From NCBI GenBank assembly GCA_963810485.1, contig CAWENQ010000009.1, positions 1 through 64,000 on the forward strand: 64,000 bases of DNA, written 5' to 3'. Below, piece after piece: positions 1 to 8,922 of the stretch. Origin of the DNA: DATKFM01 sp963810485. Lineage in GTDB: Bacteria; Pseudomonadota; Alphaproteobacteria; Dongiales; Dongiaceae. A program made the position numbers and the translations under genes. The first letter of the stretch is position 1, and the number at the start of each line of letters is the position of its first letter. Below the pieces are notes generated by a model. The model made no database searches, was not told where the DNA came from, and was given only the letters and a program-made list of their open reading frames with translations.

Positions 1-712
1 CCTCCAGCTTCTTGCCGTATTTCAGCGTGACGACACGCCAGCCAACCGCCTTGAACTGGCTCTCGATGCCCATGAACAGCCGGTCCGACACCACCGCATC
101 CAGGCTCTGCCTGTTGTAGTCGATGATCCACCAGCAGTTCCTGATGTCCTGCTTCCAGCTTTCGATCAGCGCTTCGTGGATGTTGCCCTCGTCCAGCTCC
201 GCATCGCCGACGATGGCGATCATCCGGCCCGCGCGGAGATCCTTCGGCAGCCAGCCTTTCAATTCCACATAGTCCTGCACCAGCCCGGCGAACGCCGTCA
301 TCGCCACGCCGAGGCCCACCGAACCCGTGGAAAAATCCACGTCGTCGGCATCCTTCGTACGCGACGGATAGGACTGGGCGCCGCCGAGGGCGCGGAAATT
401 CTGCAGCCGCTCCAACGTCTGGTTGCCCAGCAGATATTGGATCGCATGGAAGACCGGGCTGGCATGGGGTTTCACCGCCACCCGGTCCTCCGGCCGCAGC
501 ACGGAGAAATACAGCGCCGTCATGATCGCGGCGACGGAGGCGCTGGAGGCCTGATGGCCGCCGACTTTGACCCCGTCGCGGCTCGGCCGGAGATGGTTGG
601 CGTTATGGATCATCCAGGCGGAGAGCCAAAGCAGCTTCCGCTCCAGCTGCTGCAGAGTCGGCAAGGTCTGGCGCCAGGATTGCGGCGCGGTGCGGAGAAC
701 CGGTTCGATCAT
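1..712 (-). CDS. Thiamine-diphosphate enzyme, transketolase / pyruvate dehydrogenase E1-like (N-terminal part)
   Basis: The gene runs off the left edge, so only about the first 237 residues are visible. The ATG at 710-712 is the first start of an uninterrupted frame. The segment GDAELDEGN near residue 170 is the thiamine-diphosphate/Mg-binding GDG-type motif of transketolases and homodimeric AceE-type E1 subunits, and GGHQASSASVAAIMTALYF and STGSVGLGVAMTAFAGL match conserved stretches of that fold. Enzymes of this group transfer two-carbon units or decarboxylate 2-oxoacids in the cytoplasm. The conserved second half is missing, so transketolase cannot be told from an AceE-like E1. It diverges from the pseudouridine synthase gene. 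Confidence 0.75.
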   Translation of the reverse strand, partial: MIEPVLRTAPQSWRQTLPTLQQLERKLLWLSAWMIHNANHLRPSRDGVKVGGHQASSASVAAIMTALYFSVLRPEDRVAVKPHASPVFHAIQYLLGNQTLERLQNFRALGGAQSYPSRTKDADDVDFSTGSVGLGVAMTAFAGLVQDYVELKGWLPKDLRAGRMIAIVGDAELDEGNIHEALIESWKQDIRNCWWIIDYNRQSLDAVVSDRLFMGIESQFKAVGWRVVTLKYGKKLE

Positions 713-853
713 GGGGCGGCCCCTTTTTGACGGCGGCATCCTAGGCGATCGGCGGCCCTTGGAACAGGGCCAGTCAATTGCCGCTTGCCCTGGCGGCAGC
801 GCGGCGGCGAAATAGATGCCCGTGACCAGTTGGACAGAGCCGAGCCCCTAACC

Positions 854-1564
854 ATGACTGCCGCCGCACCCCGAAAGCCGTCGCCGGCCGATGAATGGCG
901 CAGCCGCATCCTGTACAAGGACGACCGGCTGCTGATCATCGACAAGCCGGCCGGACTGCCGGTCCATGGCGGACCGCGCGGCGGGCCCAATCTCGAAGCG
1001 CTGCTGCCGCTGCTGGCCGATCACCCCAAACATGTGCCGATGCTGGCGCACCGGCTGGATACCGACACCAGCGGTTGCCTGATCCTGGCGAAGAAGCGTA
1101 GCGCGCTGCGCAAGCTGCATGAGCTGTTCGCCGCCGGGAGCATCGGCAAGACCTACTGGGCCGTTGTCGACGGCAAGCCGCCGCAAGCCTCTGGAACGAT
1201 CGACTCTCCCCTCAGGAAGATCAGCGACGTCAGCGGCTGGCGCATGATTGTCGATGCCGGCGGCCATCACGCGACCACGGACTACAAAATTCTTGGCCAA
1301 GCGGATGCAATGACCTGGCTGGAGCTCAAGCCCCGCACCGGCCGCACGCACCAGATCCGCGTCCACTGCGCGTCGCTCGGGTGCCCGGTGCTCGGCGATC
1401 CCGTTTACGGCACCGCTGGAAAAGACAGCAAGATTCCCATGCATCTGATCGCGCGGCGGATTTCGATTCCGTTTGAAGAGGGTGCTGCGCCGATCACTGC
1501 CGAAGCACCTGTGCCCGAACATCTGCGTGGTCGCTTCGAAGCGTGTGGATACAAGAGCAGCTAA
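854..1564 (+). CDS. RluA/RluD-family RNA pseudouridine synthase
   Basis: This gene encodes 236 residues and converts uridine to pseudouridine in rRNA or tRNA. HRLDTDTSG at about residues 66-74 holds the catalytic Asp of the RluA family, and GRTHQIRVH and LGDPVYG are the later family motifs. No N-terminal S4 domain is present, so this is the short, single-domain form. The frame is open 23 codons further upstream, but ATG 854 directly precedes the conserved region and gives a normal length. The exact target nucleotide cannot be read from the sequence. Confidence 0.9.
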   Translation: MTAAAPRKPSPADEWRSRILYKDDRLLIIDKPAGLPVHGGPRGGPNLEALLPLLADHPKHVPMLAHRLDTDTSGCLILAKKRSALRKLHELFAAGSIGKTYWAVVDGKPPQASGTIDSPLRKISDVSGWRMIVDAGGHHATTDYKILGQADAMTWLELKPRTGRTHQIRVHCASLGCPVLGDPVYGTAGKDSKIPMHLIARRISIPFEEGAAPITAEAPVPEHLRGRFEACGYKSS

Positions 1565-1583
1565 GCCAAACGCTTATCCTAAA

Positions 1584-1719
1584 TTGTCATCCCGGAGATC
1601 GCGCTTCAGAGCGATCATCCGGGACCCAAGCACACGGAACTCGTTGGGTTACCCCACCAACCGCTTGGTGTTCATAGCTCCCGGGCAACCTCGCTGACGC
1701 TCGGTTTCCGGGATGACAA
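1584..1719. repeat. Intergenic inverted-repeat element, copy 1
   Basis: The element begins TTGTCATCCCGG and ends CCGGGATGACAA, a perfect 12-bp terminal inverted repeat, and contains an inner GATCGC/GCGATC hairpin. The inner block AACCTCGCTGACGCTCGGTT recurs in the copy at 8705. It lies between the pseudouridine synthase and the aminotransferase gene. It resembles the non-autonomous palindromic elements common between alphaproteobacterial genes and has no coding capacity. Confidence 0.85.
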
Positions 1720-1817
1720 ATCTTACTATGCCCTTCCAAAGCTGCCCTGCATTTGCGGAATCGGCAGGCATGATCATAATGGCCTTAGTGCGAAGCGAAT
1801 TCGCCGGAGAACGGATC

Positions 1818-3233
1818 ATGCCACTTGAATTGAAAGCGCCCGCGTCGAATTACAACACCGAAGAGATTTGGCGGAAGGACCGGGATCATTTCCTGCATCC
1901 CTGGACGCATTTCGATTCCTTCAGGAAGGACGGCTCGCTGGTCGTGGCCGAGGGCAGCGATGCCTACATCATCGACTTCCGCGGCAAGCGCTATCTCGAT
2001 GGCATCGGCTCGCTTTGGTCCATGGGTATCGGCTATGGCCGGAATGAAATGGCCGACGCCATCGCCGAGCAGGTGCGCCGCCTGCCCTTCTTCAACACCT
2101 TCGTCGACACCACAAATCCACCCGCGGCAGAATTGGCGGCAAAGCTCGCCGAGCTGGCGCCGGGCTCGCTCAATCGCGTGGCTTTCGCCTGCACCGGCTC
2201 CGATGCCAATGACACCGCCGTGCGGCTGACGCACTATTATCACGCGCGCCGCGGCAAGCCGGAGAAGCGCCATATCATCTCTCGCATAGACGCCTATCAC
2301 GGCTCGACCTATCTCGGCATGTCGCTCACGGGACGCAGCAGCGACCGCTCGTCCCTCTTTCACTACATCACCGATATCGTGCATCACGTCTCCTCGCCCT
2401 ATGTCTATCGGCGGCCGGAGGGCATGACCCCGGAACAGTTCTGCGATTTCCTGGTGAACGAGCTGGAAGAAAAAATTCTGGCGCTCGGGCCAGAGAACGT
2501 CGCCGCCTTCATCGCCGAGCCGATCCTCGGCGCCGGCGGCGTGCTGGTGCCGCCTTTGGGCTATCACGGCCGCACCCGCGAGCTCTGCAGCAAATACGAT
2601 ATGCTCTACATCTCCGACGAGGTGGTGACCGCCTTCGGCCGTCTCGGCCATTGGTTCGCATCCAAGGACGTCTTCGGCATCGAGCCCGACATCATCGTCA
2701 CCGCGAAGGGTATCTCCTCGGGCTACATTCCGCTCGCCGCGACAATCTTCTCCGATGCGGTGTACGACGTCATCGCCGCTCCCGATCCCGACGCCTGGTT
2801 CACCCATGGCTTCACCTATTCCGGCCACCCCGTCGCCTGCGTCGCCGGGCTGAAGAATATCGAGATCATGGAGCGGGAAGATCTTTGCGGCCATGTGCGC
2901 AAGGTCGGCCCCTATCTGGAGAAGCGCCTGCGCGATCTCTACAGCCTGCCGATCGTCGGCGACGTGCGTGGCCGGAACTTCATGATGTGCACCGAGTACG
3001 TCGCCAACAAAGAGACCAAGGCCGTGTTCGGCGAGGGCGTGGCCATCGGCAAGCGCATCTCCAGCTACTGCGAGGAGCTCGGCCTGATCGTGCGGCCGCT
3101 GGAGCATCTCAACATCATGTCGCCGCCGCTCATCCTGACGGAGGCGCAGGTGGACGAGATGGTGGATAAGCTCGAAGCCGGAATCCGCGCCACGGTCGAC
3201 AGCCTGGTCCGCGACGGCCACAAGATCGGCTGA
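1818..3233 (+). CDS. Class III pyridoxal-phosphate aminotransferase (omega-amino acid/diamine type)
   Basis: The 471-residue product moves an amino group from a terminal amine to pyruvate or another 2-oxo acid. It has the fold-type I layout: the FIAEPILGAGG segment, the SDEVVTAFGR segment with the PLP-binding Asp, and the lysine that holds PLP in TAKG at about residue 297. The start at 1818 is chosen because GGAG lies 8-9 bases upstream; the open frame upstream enters the repeat element. Agmatinase follows on the same strand 70 bases later, so putrescine or a related diamine is a plausible substrate (compare SpuC-type putrescine-pyruvate aminotransferases). The substrate is an inference from the neighbour. 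Confidence 0.88.
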   Translation: MPLELKAPASNYNTEEIWRKDRDHFLHPWTHFDSFRKDGSLVVAEGSDAYIIDFRGKRYLDGIGSLWSMGIGYGRNEMADAIAEQVRRLPFFNTFVDTTNPPAAELAAKLAELAPGSLNRVAFACTGSDANDTAVRLTHYYHARRGKPEKRHIISRIDAYHGSTYLGMSLTGRSSDRSSLFHYITDIVHHVSSPYVYRRPEGMTPEQFCDFLVNELEEKILALGPENVAAFIAEPILGAGGVLVPPLGYHGRTRELCSKYDMLYISDEVVTAFGRLGHWFASKDVFGIEPDIIVTAKGISSGYIPLAATIFSDAVYDVIAAPDPDAWFTHGFTYSGHPVACVAGLKNIEIMEREDLCGHVRKVGPYLEKRLRDLYSLPIVGDVRGRNFMMCTEYVANKETKAVFGEGVAIGKRISSYCEELGLIVRPLEHLNIMSPPLILTEAQVDEMVDKLEAGIRATVDSLVRDGHKIG

Positions 3234-3303
3234 CCCAGCTTGTATTTGTCACGGTTTGGCACTATCTGCGGAGCCACCGGCGCCCGTCCGGCGGAGAACA
3301 AAG

Positions 3304-4257
3304 ATGCTTGAGCGGATCACCGACCGCGCCATCACGCGCAGCAGCAAAGACAGCATGGGCTATGAGCCCACCTATAGCGGCGTCACCAGTTTCCTGCGCC
3401 GCCGCTACACCAAGGACCTGACCGGCGTCGACGTGGCTGTCAGCGGCGTGGCGTTGGATACCGCGACGACCAACCGGCCGGGCGCGCGCTTCGGCCCGCG
3501 TGCCATCCGCGCCGCCTCGACCAACATGGCCTGGTTCGGCGGCCCCGGCCATTGGCATATGGATCCGTTCGAAACCTTGTCGGTCGTGGACTATGGCGAC
3601 TGCTTTTTCGATCCCGGCAAGCCGCAGGAAATTGTCGGCGCCATCGAGGCCCATGCGACGGAGATACTCGATGCCGGCGCCACGCTGCTGACTCTCGGCG
3701 GCGATCATTTCATCGCCTATCCGCTGTTGCGCGCGTACCAGAAGAAATACGGGCCGCTGTCGCTGGTCCATTTCGACGCCCACTCCGACACCTGGCGCGA
3801 GGACGAGAAGCGCCTCGACCACGGCACCATGTTCTTCCATGCCGCCCAGGAGAAGCTGGTCGATCCCGAGCATTCGGTGCAGATCGGCCTGCGCACCCAC
3901 AATGACGAGACCCACGGCTTCAATATCCTCGACGGCAACTGGGTGCAGGAGAACGGTCCGCAGGCGGTGATCGACCGCGTCAAGCAGATCGTCGGCAAGC
4001 GCAAAGCCTATCTGTCGTTCGACATCGATTGCCTCGATCCCGCCTACGCGCCGGGCACCGGCACGCCGGTCTGCGGCGGGCTCACGACGTGGCAGGCGCA
4101 GCGCATTATCAGGGGCCTCGTCGATATCGATTTCGTGGGCATGGACCTGGTGGAAGTCGCGCCCGCCTACGACGTCGGCGAGATCAGCGCGCTGGCGGGC
4201 GCGAGTCTGTGCCTCGATTACCTCTGCCTGCTGGCGACACGAAGGAAGAAGAAGTAA
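3304..4257 (+). CDS. speB: Agmatinase / ureohydrolase family enzyme
   Basis: A ureohydrolase of 317 residues that hydrolyses agmatine, or another guanidino compound, to an amine and urea with a two-manganese centre. The metal ligands are all visible: GGDH near residue 132, DAHSD near 158 and SFDIDCLDP near 240. The start at 3304 has a GGAGAA ribosome site; an upstream in-frame start would overlap it. It lies in an apparent two-gene operon with the aminotransferase and converges on a polyamine-type ABC importer, which together suggests uptake and breakdown of agmatine or putrescine. Guanidinobutyrase or guanidinopropionase activity would look the same at this level. Confidence 0.85.
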   Translation: MLERITDRAITRSSKDSMGYEPTYSGVTSFLRRRYTKDLTGVDVAVSGVALDTATTNRPGARFGPRAIRAASTNMAWFGGPGHWHMDPFETLSVVDYGDCFFDPGKPQEIVGAIEAHATEILDAGATLLTLGGDHFIAYPLLRAYQKKYGPLSLVHFDAHSDTWREDEKRLDHGTMFFHAAQEKLVDPEHSVQIGLRTHNDETHGFNILDGNWVQENGPQAVIDRVKQIVGKRKAYLSFDIDCLDPAYAPGTGTPVCGGLTTWQAQRIIRGLVDIDFVGMDLVEVAPAYDVGEISALAGASLCLDYLCLLATRRKKK

Positions 4258-4263
4258 TCACAT

Positions 4264-4495
4264 TTGTCATCCTGGAAACCGCGCTTCCCCAGCAAACGCG
4301 AAGCGTTTGTCTAGTGCGCGGTTATCCGGGACCCATGAACACGAACTTGTCCAGTTTGTGTCGACGATTGCTCAGAGCCGTCGGTAAACGCGTACGTCTT
4401 GCCGCCGCGCACCCACCCACGATCTCACCACTCTGTGCCGCCTGTGTTCATGGGTCCCGGGTTCCGCCGCTGAAGCGGCGGTCCCGGGATGACAA
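4264..4495. repeat. Intergenic inverted-repeat element, copy 2
   Basis: It starts TTGTCATCCTGG and ends CCCGGGATGACAA, so the termini pair with one mismatch. Inner parts include ATCCGGGACCCATGAACACG, shared with copy 3, and its inverted counterpart GTGTTCATGGGTCCCGG. The hairpin GCCGCTGAAGCGGC sits near the right end. It fills the gap between the convergent agmatinase and substrate-binding protein genes, where the transcript hairpins could act as a bidirectional terminator. Confidence 0.85.
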
Positions 4496-4519
4496 CTTTG
4501 GTTGCAGCGAAAACGCCGC

Positions 4520-5665
4520 CTACTGCTGCAGCACCTGCGACACGAACTGCTCGATGAAATAGCCCTTATACGCGCCCGGTATCCACGGCCGGCCGTTCTG
4601 CTGGCGCTGATCTTCGGGGATCAGCGCGTTCTCGCCCGTGATGTCCGTGCGCGCGAGATAGCTGCCGATGGTGGCGTTGAGCTGCTTCTGCACGTCGGCC
4701 TGGATCAGGTAGCTGACGAACAGCAGCGCCGCCGCCTTGTGCGGGGCGTTGGCGGGAATGCCCAGGCTGTCGCCGCCGCCGGGCATGCCGAGAGAGGGGA
4801 TGTATAGTTTCGCTCGCTTGAACAGCGTGCCCTTGGAGAGCGACACCGCCGTATCGTCGTCCCAGGCCGAGGCCATCATCACCTCGCCCTGATTCACGCG
4901 ATCGAGGGAATCATTGTTCGACGCTGTGATGGTGAACTTGTCCTCATTGGCGTTGAACCAGTCCCACACCTTGCCCCAGTCGGCGACCTTCGCCTTGTCC
5001 AGTTCGGTATCGCCGTCATAGCGCTTCTCGTCGCCGAGGATGTTGACGATCGCCGCCTGCACGAAAGCCTGGCCGGAGCCGCCCTTGGACGGATCGTTGA
5101 AGGCGAACTGGCCGGGGTTGGCGTCGAGCCAGGCCGTGAACTCGTCCCAGGTCTGCGGCGGTGTCGGCACTTTCTCCGGGTCGTACACGAAGCCGGTCTG
5201 GTTGCGGTAGACCGGCACCAGGTAGCCGCCGGTGGCATAGCCTTCCTGCACTTTCGACAGCTTCGCATCCAGCTTGTCGGATTCCGGAATGACGCCAACC
5301 AGCGGGCCATAGAGCGCCTTGGCATCCAGGAGCCCCTTCAGCTCCACGCCGCCCACCAGCAGCGCATCGATGGTGCCTTCGGCGCTCGACGCCTCGGCGA
5401 CCACCTTGCCGATGTTGGCCGGCCGGTCGCCGGTGACGACATTCACGGCGATGCCGTACTTGGCCTCGAAATCCTTGGCCGCGGTGCGCCAGAACTCCTC
5501 GCCCCACCAGGCGTAGAAGGTCATGCTGCCTTCGGCCTTCGCCGCTTCCACGACCTTGTCCCAAGGCTGGGTCAGCAAGTCGTCGGCAGCGCCGGCAAAT
5601 CCAGGTCCGGCGGTGAGCGCCGCCAAACCGACAGCGGCGGACAGGAAAGCGCGTCTTGTAGTCAT
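4520..5665 (-). CDS. ABC transporter periplasmic substrate-binding protein, polyamine/family 1 type
   Basis: The 381-residue protein is the ligand receptor of the importer encoded just upstream. The N-terminus MTTRRAFLSAAVGLAALTAG looks like a Tat-type signal with a twin arginine, with cleavage expected near GFAGA-A. The body has the two-lobed binding-protein pattern, including FYAWWGEEFW, MASAWDDDT and a C-terminal region similar to PotD/PotF and YnjB proteins. It is the last gene of the operon, 51 bases after the second permease. Polyamine is suggested by the nearby agmatinase, but the ligand cannot be read directly. Confidence 0.85.
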   Translation of the reverse strand: MTTRRAFLSAAVGLAALTAGPGFAGAADDLLTQPWDKVVEAAKAEGSMTFYAWWGEEFWRTAAKDFEAKYGIAVNVVTGDRPANIGKVVAEASSAEGTIDALLVGGVELKGLLDAKALYGPLVGVIPESDKLDAKLSKVQEGYATGGYLVPVYRNQTGFVYDPEKVPTPPQTWDEFTAWLDANPGQFAFNDPSKGGSGQAFVQAAIVNILGDEKRYDGDTELDKAKVADWGKVWDWFNANEDKFTITASNNDSLDRVNQGEVMMASAWDDDTAVSLSKGTLFKRAKLYIPSLGMPGGGDSLGIPANAPHKAAALLFVSYLIQADVQKQLNATIGSYLARTDITGENALIPEDQRQQNGRPWIPGAYKGYFIEQFVSQVLQQ

Positions 5666-5716
5666 TCTCGTCTCCTCCCTCTGTTTGACCCCCGGCGGTT
5701 CGCCGGTGGCCGTTTG

Positions 5717-6580
5717 TCAAAGCTTTCCGAAAGCGGAGGACAGATACTCCGTCTTCAGAAAGCGCTCTGCGATGAACAAAAGTGCGACGCTCGGCACCAT
5801 CAGGATGATGGACACCACCGCGGCGTTGGTGCGCACGAAATGATAGCCCAGATAGTCGAACAGCACGGTCGGTATGGTCTGGAACGTGGGCGTGCCGATC
5901 ACGAAGGTCAGGTTGAACTCCTCCAGGCTGTTGATGAAGGTGAACACCGCGCCGGCGAACAGGCCGGGCATGACCAGGGGAATCAGCACATGCCACACAA
6001 GCGCGAGCTGTCCGGCGCCGAGATTGCGCGCGGCGTCGATCACATCCTGCGGGATGGCCTCGAAGGCGGTGGCGAGGATGCGCAGCATATAAGGCATGCT
6101 GAGCAGCGTGTGGCCGATCACCAGGCCCAAGAAAGTCTGCGAAAGGCCCAGGCCCTGGAACACACGGCTCAGGAACATGGCGATCACCATGGCCGGCAGC
6201 ACGATCGGCAGCAGGATCAGGACGCGCAGCGCTTCCTTGCCGGGAAACTGGCAGCGGCCCAGCGCATAGGCCGTGGGCAGCGACAGCAGGAAGGACACCA
6301 TCGTCACGATGGGCGCCAGGATGAAGCTGGTGCTGACCGCGCGGCCGATCTCCGAGAACTCGAACACATATTGCCACTGCGCCAGCGACAGGCTCGGCGG
6401 CAGGATCGCCGGCGGCGACCAGGGCTCGTCCGGATTCACCAGCGACCACATGACGGCCATGAACAGCGGCACGCCGGTCCAGAGCACCAGCAGCGCGATG
6501 ACCAGCCGCGCCAGGAAACGGCGCAGGGTCAGCCGCGCGCGGCGGCGCGGCGCGGGCATGGTCAGGACCGCGGCGGTCAC
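5717..6580 (-). CDS. ABC transporter permease, PotC-like
   Basis: This 287-residue inner-membrane permease has about six hydrophobic segments and the inner loop EAIPQDVIDAARNLGAGQLA, the EAA motif that docks on the ATPase. The start is taken as the GTG at 6578-6580, which overlaps the stop of the preceding permease by four bases (GTGA) and so is translationally coupled. Upstream in-frame ATGs lie inside the neighbour and are not used. It pairs with the other permease to form the membrane channel of the importer. Confidence 0.88.
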   Translation of the reverse strand: MTAAVLTMPAPRRRARLTLRRFLARLVIALLVLWTGVPLFMAVMWSLVNPDEPWSPPAILPPSLSLAQWQYVFEFSEIGRAVSTSFILAPIVTMVSFLLSLPTAYALGRCQFPGKEALRVLILLPIVLPAMVIAMFLSRVFQGLGLSQTFLGLVIGHTLLSMPYMLRILATAFEAIPQDVIDAARNLGAGQLALVWHVLIPLVMPGLFAGAVFTFINSLEEFNLTFVIGTPTFQTIPTVLFDYLGYHFVRTNAAVVSIILMVPSVALLFIAERFLKTEYLSSAFGKL

Positions 6581-7434
6581 CGGCCCATCTCCTGCAGCGC
6601 GCGGGCGGTGCGCGCGTAGACGCCGACGAACAGCAGCGAGGTGACGACGATGACGACGCCGATGCAGGCCGCCGGCCCCCATTGCTGCAGGGTGAAGGCA
6701 TCGGTGTACATCAGCACCGACAGCGACGAGGGATAGACCGGCCCCGCCACCCGGGTGATGGCGAAATCGCCGAAGGTCAGGATGAACACCAGCACGATGG
6801 CGATCAGGATGCCCGGCACCGACAGCGGCAGCGTGACATGCAGGATCACCCGCAGCGGGCTGGCGCCGAGATTGCGCGCCGCATCCTCGATGTCCGTGCG
6901 GATGGTCTGCAGCACCGAGGCCAGGATCAGCAGCTGGAACGGCAGGTTCTTCCAGATCTGGATCACCAGCACGTTCCAGCCGAACTTGTCGTTCAGCATG
7001 CGGAACGGCCGGTCGATCAGCCCGAGCTCCATCAGCAGGCTGTTGAGGATGCCGTTATAGGCCAGCACGTTGAGGATCAGGAAGGCCGCCACCAGCGCCG
7101 GCACGAACAGCGGGATCTTGACGATCGAGCCGATGGTGCGCGTGCCGAAGCCGCGCCGCCGCAGGAACAGCGCCAGGGGATAGGCGAAGATCAGGGTGCC
7201 GAAGGCGCTGCCCAGGCCCACCTTCAGCGAGAACAGGAAGCTATCGATGAAGGTCCTGTCGAACATGACCTTCCAGTACTCGCCCGTCAGCCGCGACTCG
7301 CCGACCAGGGAGTAGAGGCCGATGCTCTGCAGGAAGGTCATGGCGATGGCGGCGGCGAGAAAGCAGAAGATGAACCCCGCGCCCGGAATGATGAGCAGCA
7401 GCAAGGCGGGCCAGCGGGGCTGCAGGGTATTCAT
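6577..7434 (-). CDS. ABC transporter permease, PotB-like
   Basis: This permease of 285 residues has a first transmembrane segment at about residues 10-35 and the EAA-type loop TDIEDAARNLGASPLRVILH near residue 190. Its ATG overlaps the stop of the ATPase gene by four bases (ATGA), which also shows which frame the end of the ATPase gene must use. It forms the channel with the PotC-like protein. Confidence 0.88.
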   Translation of the reverse strand: MNTLQPRWPALLLLIIPGAGFIFCFLAAAIAMTFLQSIGLYSLVGESRLTGEYWKVMFDRTFIDSFLFSLKVGLGSAFGTLIFAYPLALFLRRRGFGTRTIGSIVKIPLFVPALVAAFLILNVLAYNGILNSLLMELGLIDRPFRMLNDKFGWNVLVIQIWKNLPFQLLILASVLQTIRTDIEDAARNLGASPLRVILHVTLPLSVPGILIAIVLVFILTFGDFAITRVAGPVYPSSLSVLMYTDAFTLQQWGPAACIGVVIVVTSLLFVGVYARTARALQEMGR

Positions 7435-8463
7435 GCGACGATCCGCACCCGGTCCGGGCGCACGGCAAAAGACACGCGCTGGCCTTCCTGCAAGACCACG
7501 CCGCTATCGACCTGCGCCCGCAATTGCTGTCCGGCCGCTTCCACCAGCAGCTCGGTGAAATTGCCGCGGAACACGGCGCTGCGCAGGATGGCGTCGCGGA
7601 TATTGCCGGTGCCGTCGGGCACGAGCTGCATATCCTCGGGACGCCAGCTCAGTCTCGCGCCGCCGCTCGCCGGGCCATCCCCGGTAAAGGCGAAGCGGCC
7701 CACCGCCGTCTCGGCCATGCCGTCGGCAAGTCGCTGTCACCACGACGATGTTCGCTGCACCCAGGAAATCCGCGACGAAGGCGCTGCGCGGCTGGCGGTA
7801 GATGGTGGCGGGATCGCCTTCCTGTTCGATGCGCCCGCCATTCATCACCACGATCCGGTCGGAGATCGCCATCGCTTCCGACTGATCGTGGGTGACATAG
7901 AGCGTGGTGATGCGCAGGCGCCGCTGCAGATCCCGGATCTCGATGCGAACCTTCTCGCGCAGCTTGGCGTCCAGGTTCGACAGCGGCTCGTCGAACAGCA
8001 GGATATCCGGCCGCGTGACGATGGCGCGCGCCAGCGCCACGCGCTGCTGCTGGCCGCCGGAGAGTTCGCCCGGCCGCCGCTTCTCAAGGCCGCACAGGCT
8101 CACCATGTCCAGCGCCTCGGCGATGCGGCTCTCCCGCTCCGCCGCCGACAGCTTCCGCATGCGCAGGCCGAAGGCGATGTTGTCCGCCACGGACATGTGG
8201 GGAAACAGCGCATAGCTTTGGAACACCATCGCGGTGTTGCGCCGGTGCGGCGGCACGTCGGTCATCTGGCGGTCGCCGAACCGGATCTCGCCGCCGTCGG
8301 GCGCGATGAAGCCGGCGACCATGCGCAGCGTCGTGGTCTTGCCGCAGCCCGACGGGCCCAGCAGCGTCACGAACTCGCCATCCGCAACATCAAGCGAGAC
8401 ATCATCGACGGCGGTGAAACCGCCATATCGCCGCGTCACATGGGCCAGCGTCAGCGTGCTCAT
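7431..8463 (-). CDS. ABC transporter ATPase, PotA-like (apparent frameshift)
   Basis: The ATPase powers the importer. From ATG 8461-8463 the first frame carries Walker A GPSGCGKTT, the signature LSGGQQQR, Walker B ILLFDEP and the H-loop THD, up to about FLGAANIVVVTA. The C-terminal TOBE domain, starting near MAETAVGRFAFTGDG and ending ...RVRIVA, continues in a second frame down to 7431. The break lies between about 7715 and 7740. The total length is 1033 bases, one more than a multiple of three. Because the second frame ends in an ATGA overlap with the next gene, the intact gene is expected to span both parts. A sequencing insertion is more likely than decay, since the rest of the operon is intact. 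Confidence 0.85.
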
Positions 8464-8704
8464 CGTTGCGTCGGGGCGCCGGTCACACCGCCGGCCGCAG
8501 GCCCAGGGAGGTTTGCAAGCGAGCGATCCGGCATCTCTGGAATCCCCATGGCAAACCCGCGCCCCGACGCAAGACGACCTCAAGGTAGCATAATTTTGGC
8601 ATATTGCCAGATTTTGTCAATTTCTGTGGAATTTTGTGTCGGCTGCAAATTATGCGATTTTCCCGTTCTGCCAAAGTGATAGCGGCTGCAGAAATCCACA
8701 TAAT
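8464..8704. promoter_or_regulatory. Upstream region of the polyamine-type ABC operon
   Basis: This gap holds no gene. Bases 8585-8705 are much richer in A+T than the surroundings (TAGCATAATTTTGGCATATT and similar runs), as expected for the promoter of the minus-strand operon that starts at 8463. No riboswitch or clear operator was recognised. The remainder up to 8922 is occupied by repeat copy 3. Confidence 0.45.
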
Positions 8705-8909
8705 TTGTCATCCCGGAGATTGCGCGTCAGCGCAATCATCCGGGACCCATGAACACGAGCCCATCCGACTAGTCTCGACGATCGCTCGGAGCGGGCGACA
8801 ATTCGCGTTCGTTGCCTTCCGCACAACGCCCGCGAGCGACACCACTATTCACCGCCCGTGTTCTTGGGTCCCGGACAACCTCGCTGACGCTCGGTTTCAG
8901 GGATGACAA
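8705..8909. repeat. Intergenic inverted-repeat element, copy 3
   Basis: It starts TTGTCATCCCGG and ends CAGGGATGACAA. The left inner hairpin GATTGCG/CGCAATC is followed by ATCCGGGACCCATGAACACG (as in copy 2), and the right part AACCTCGCTGACGCTCGGTT matches copy 1. The copy is thus a mosaic of the other two. It separates the ABC operon promoter from the end of the RraA-like gene. Confidence 0.85.
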
Positions 8910-8922
8910 CGAGAGGTGACCG

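Noticed and set aside
6682..8679. A 665-codon plus-strand frame across the ABC operon
   Set aside because: It covers parts of two genes with clear ATPase and permease motifs and has shadow-type composition.
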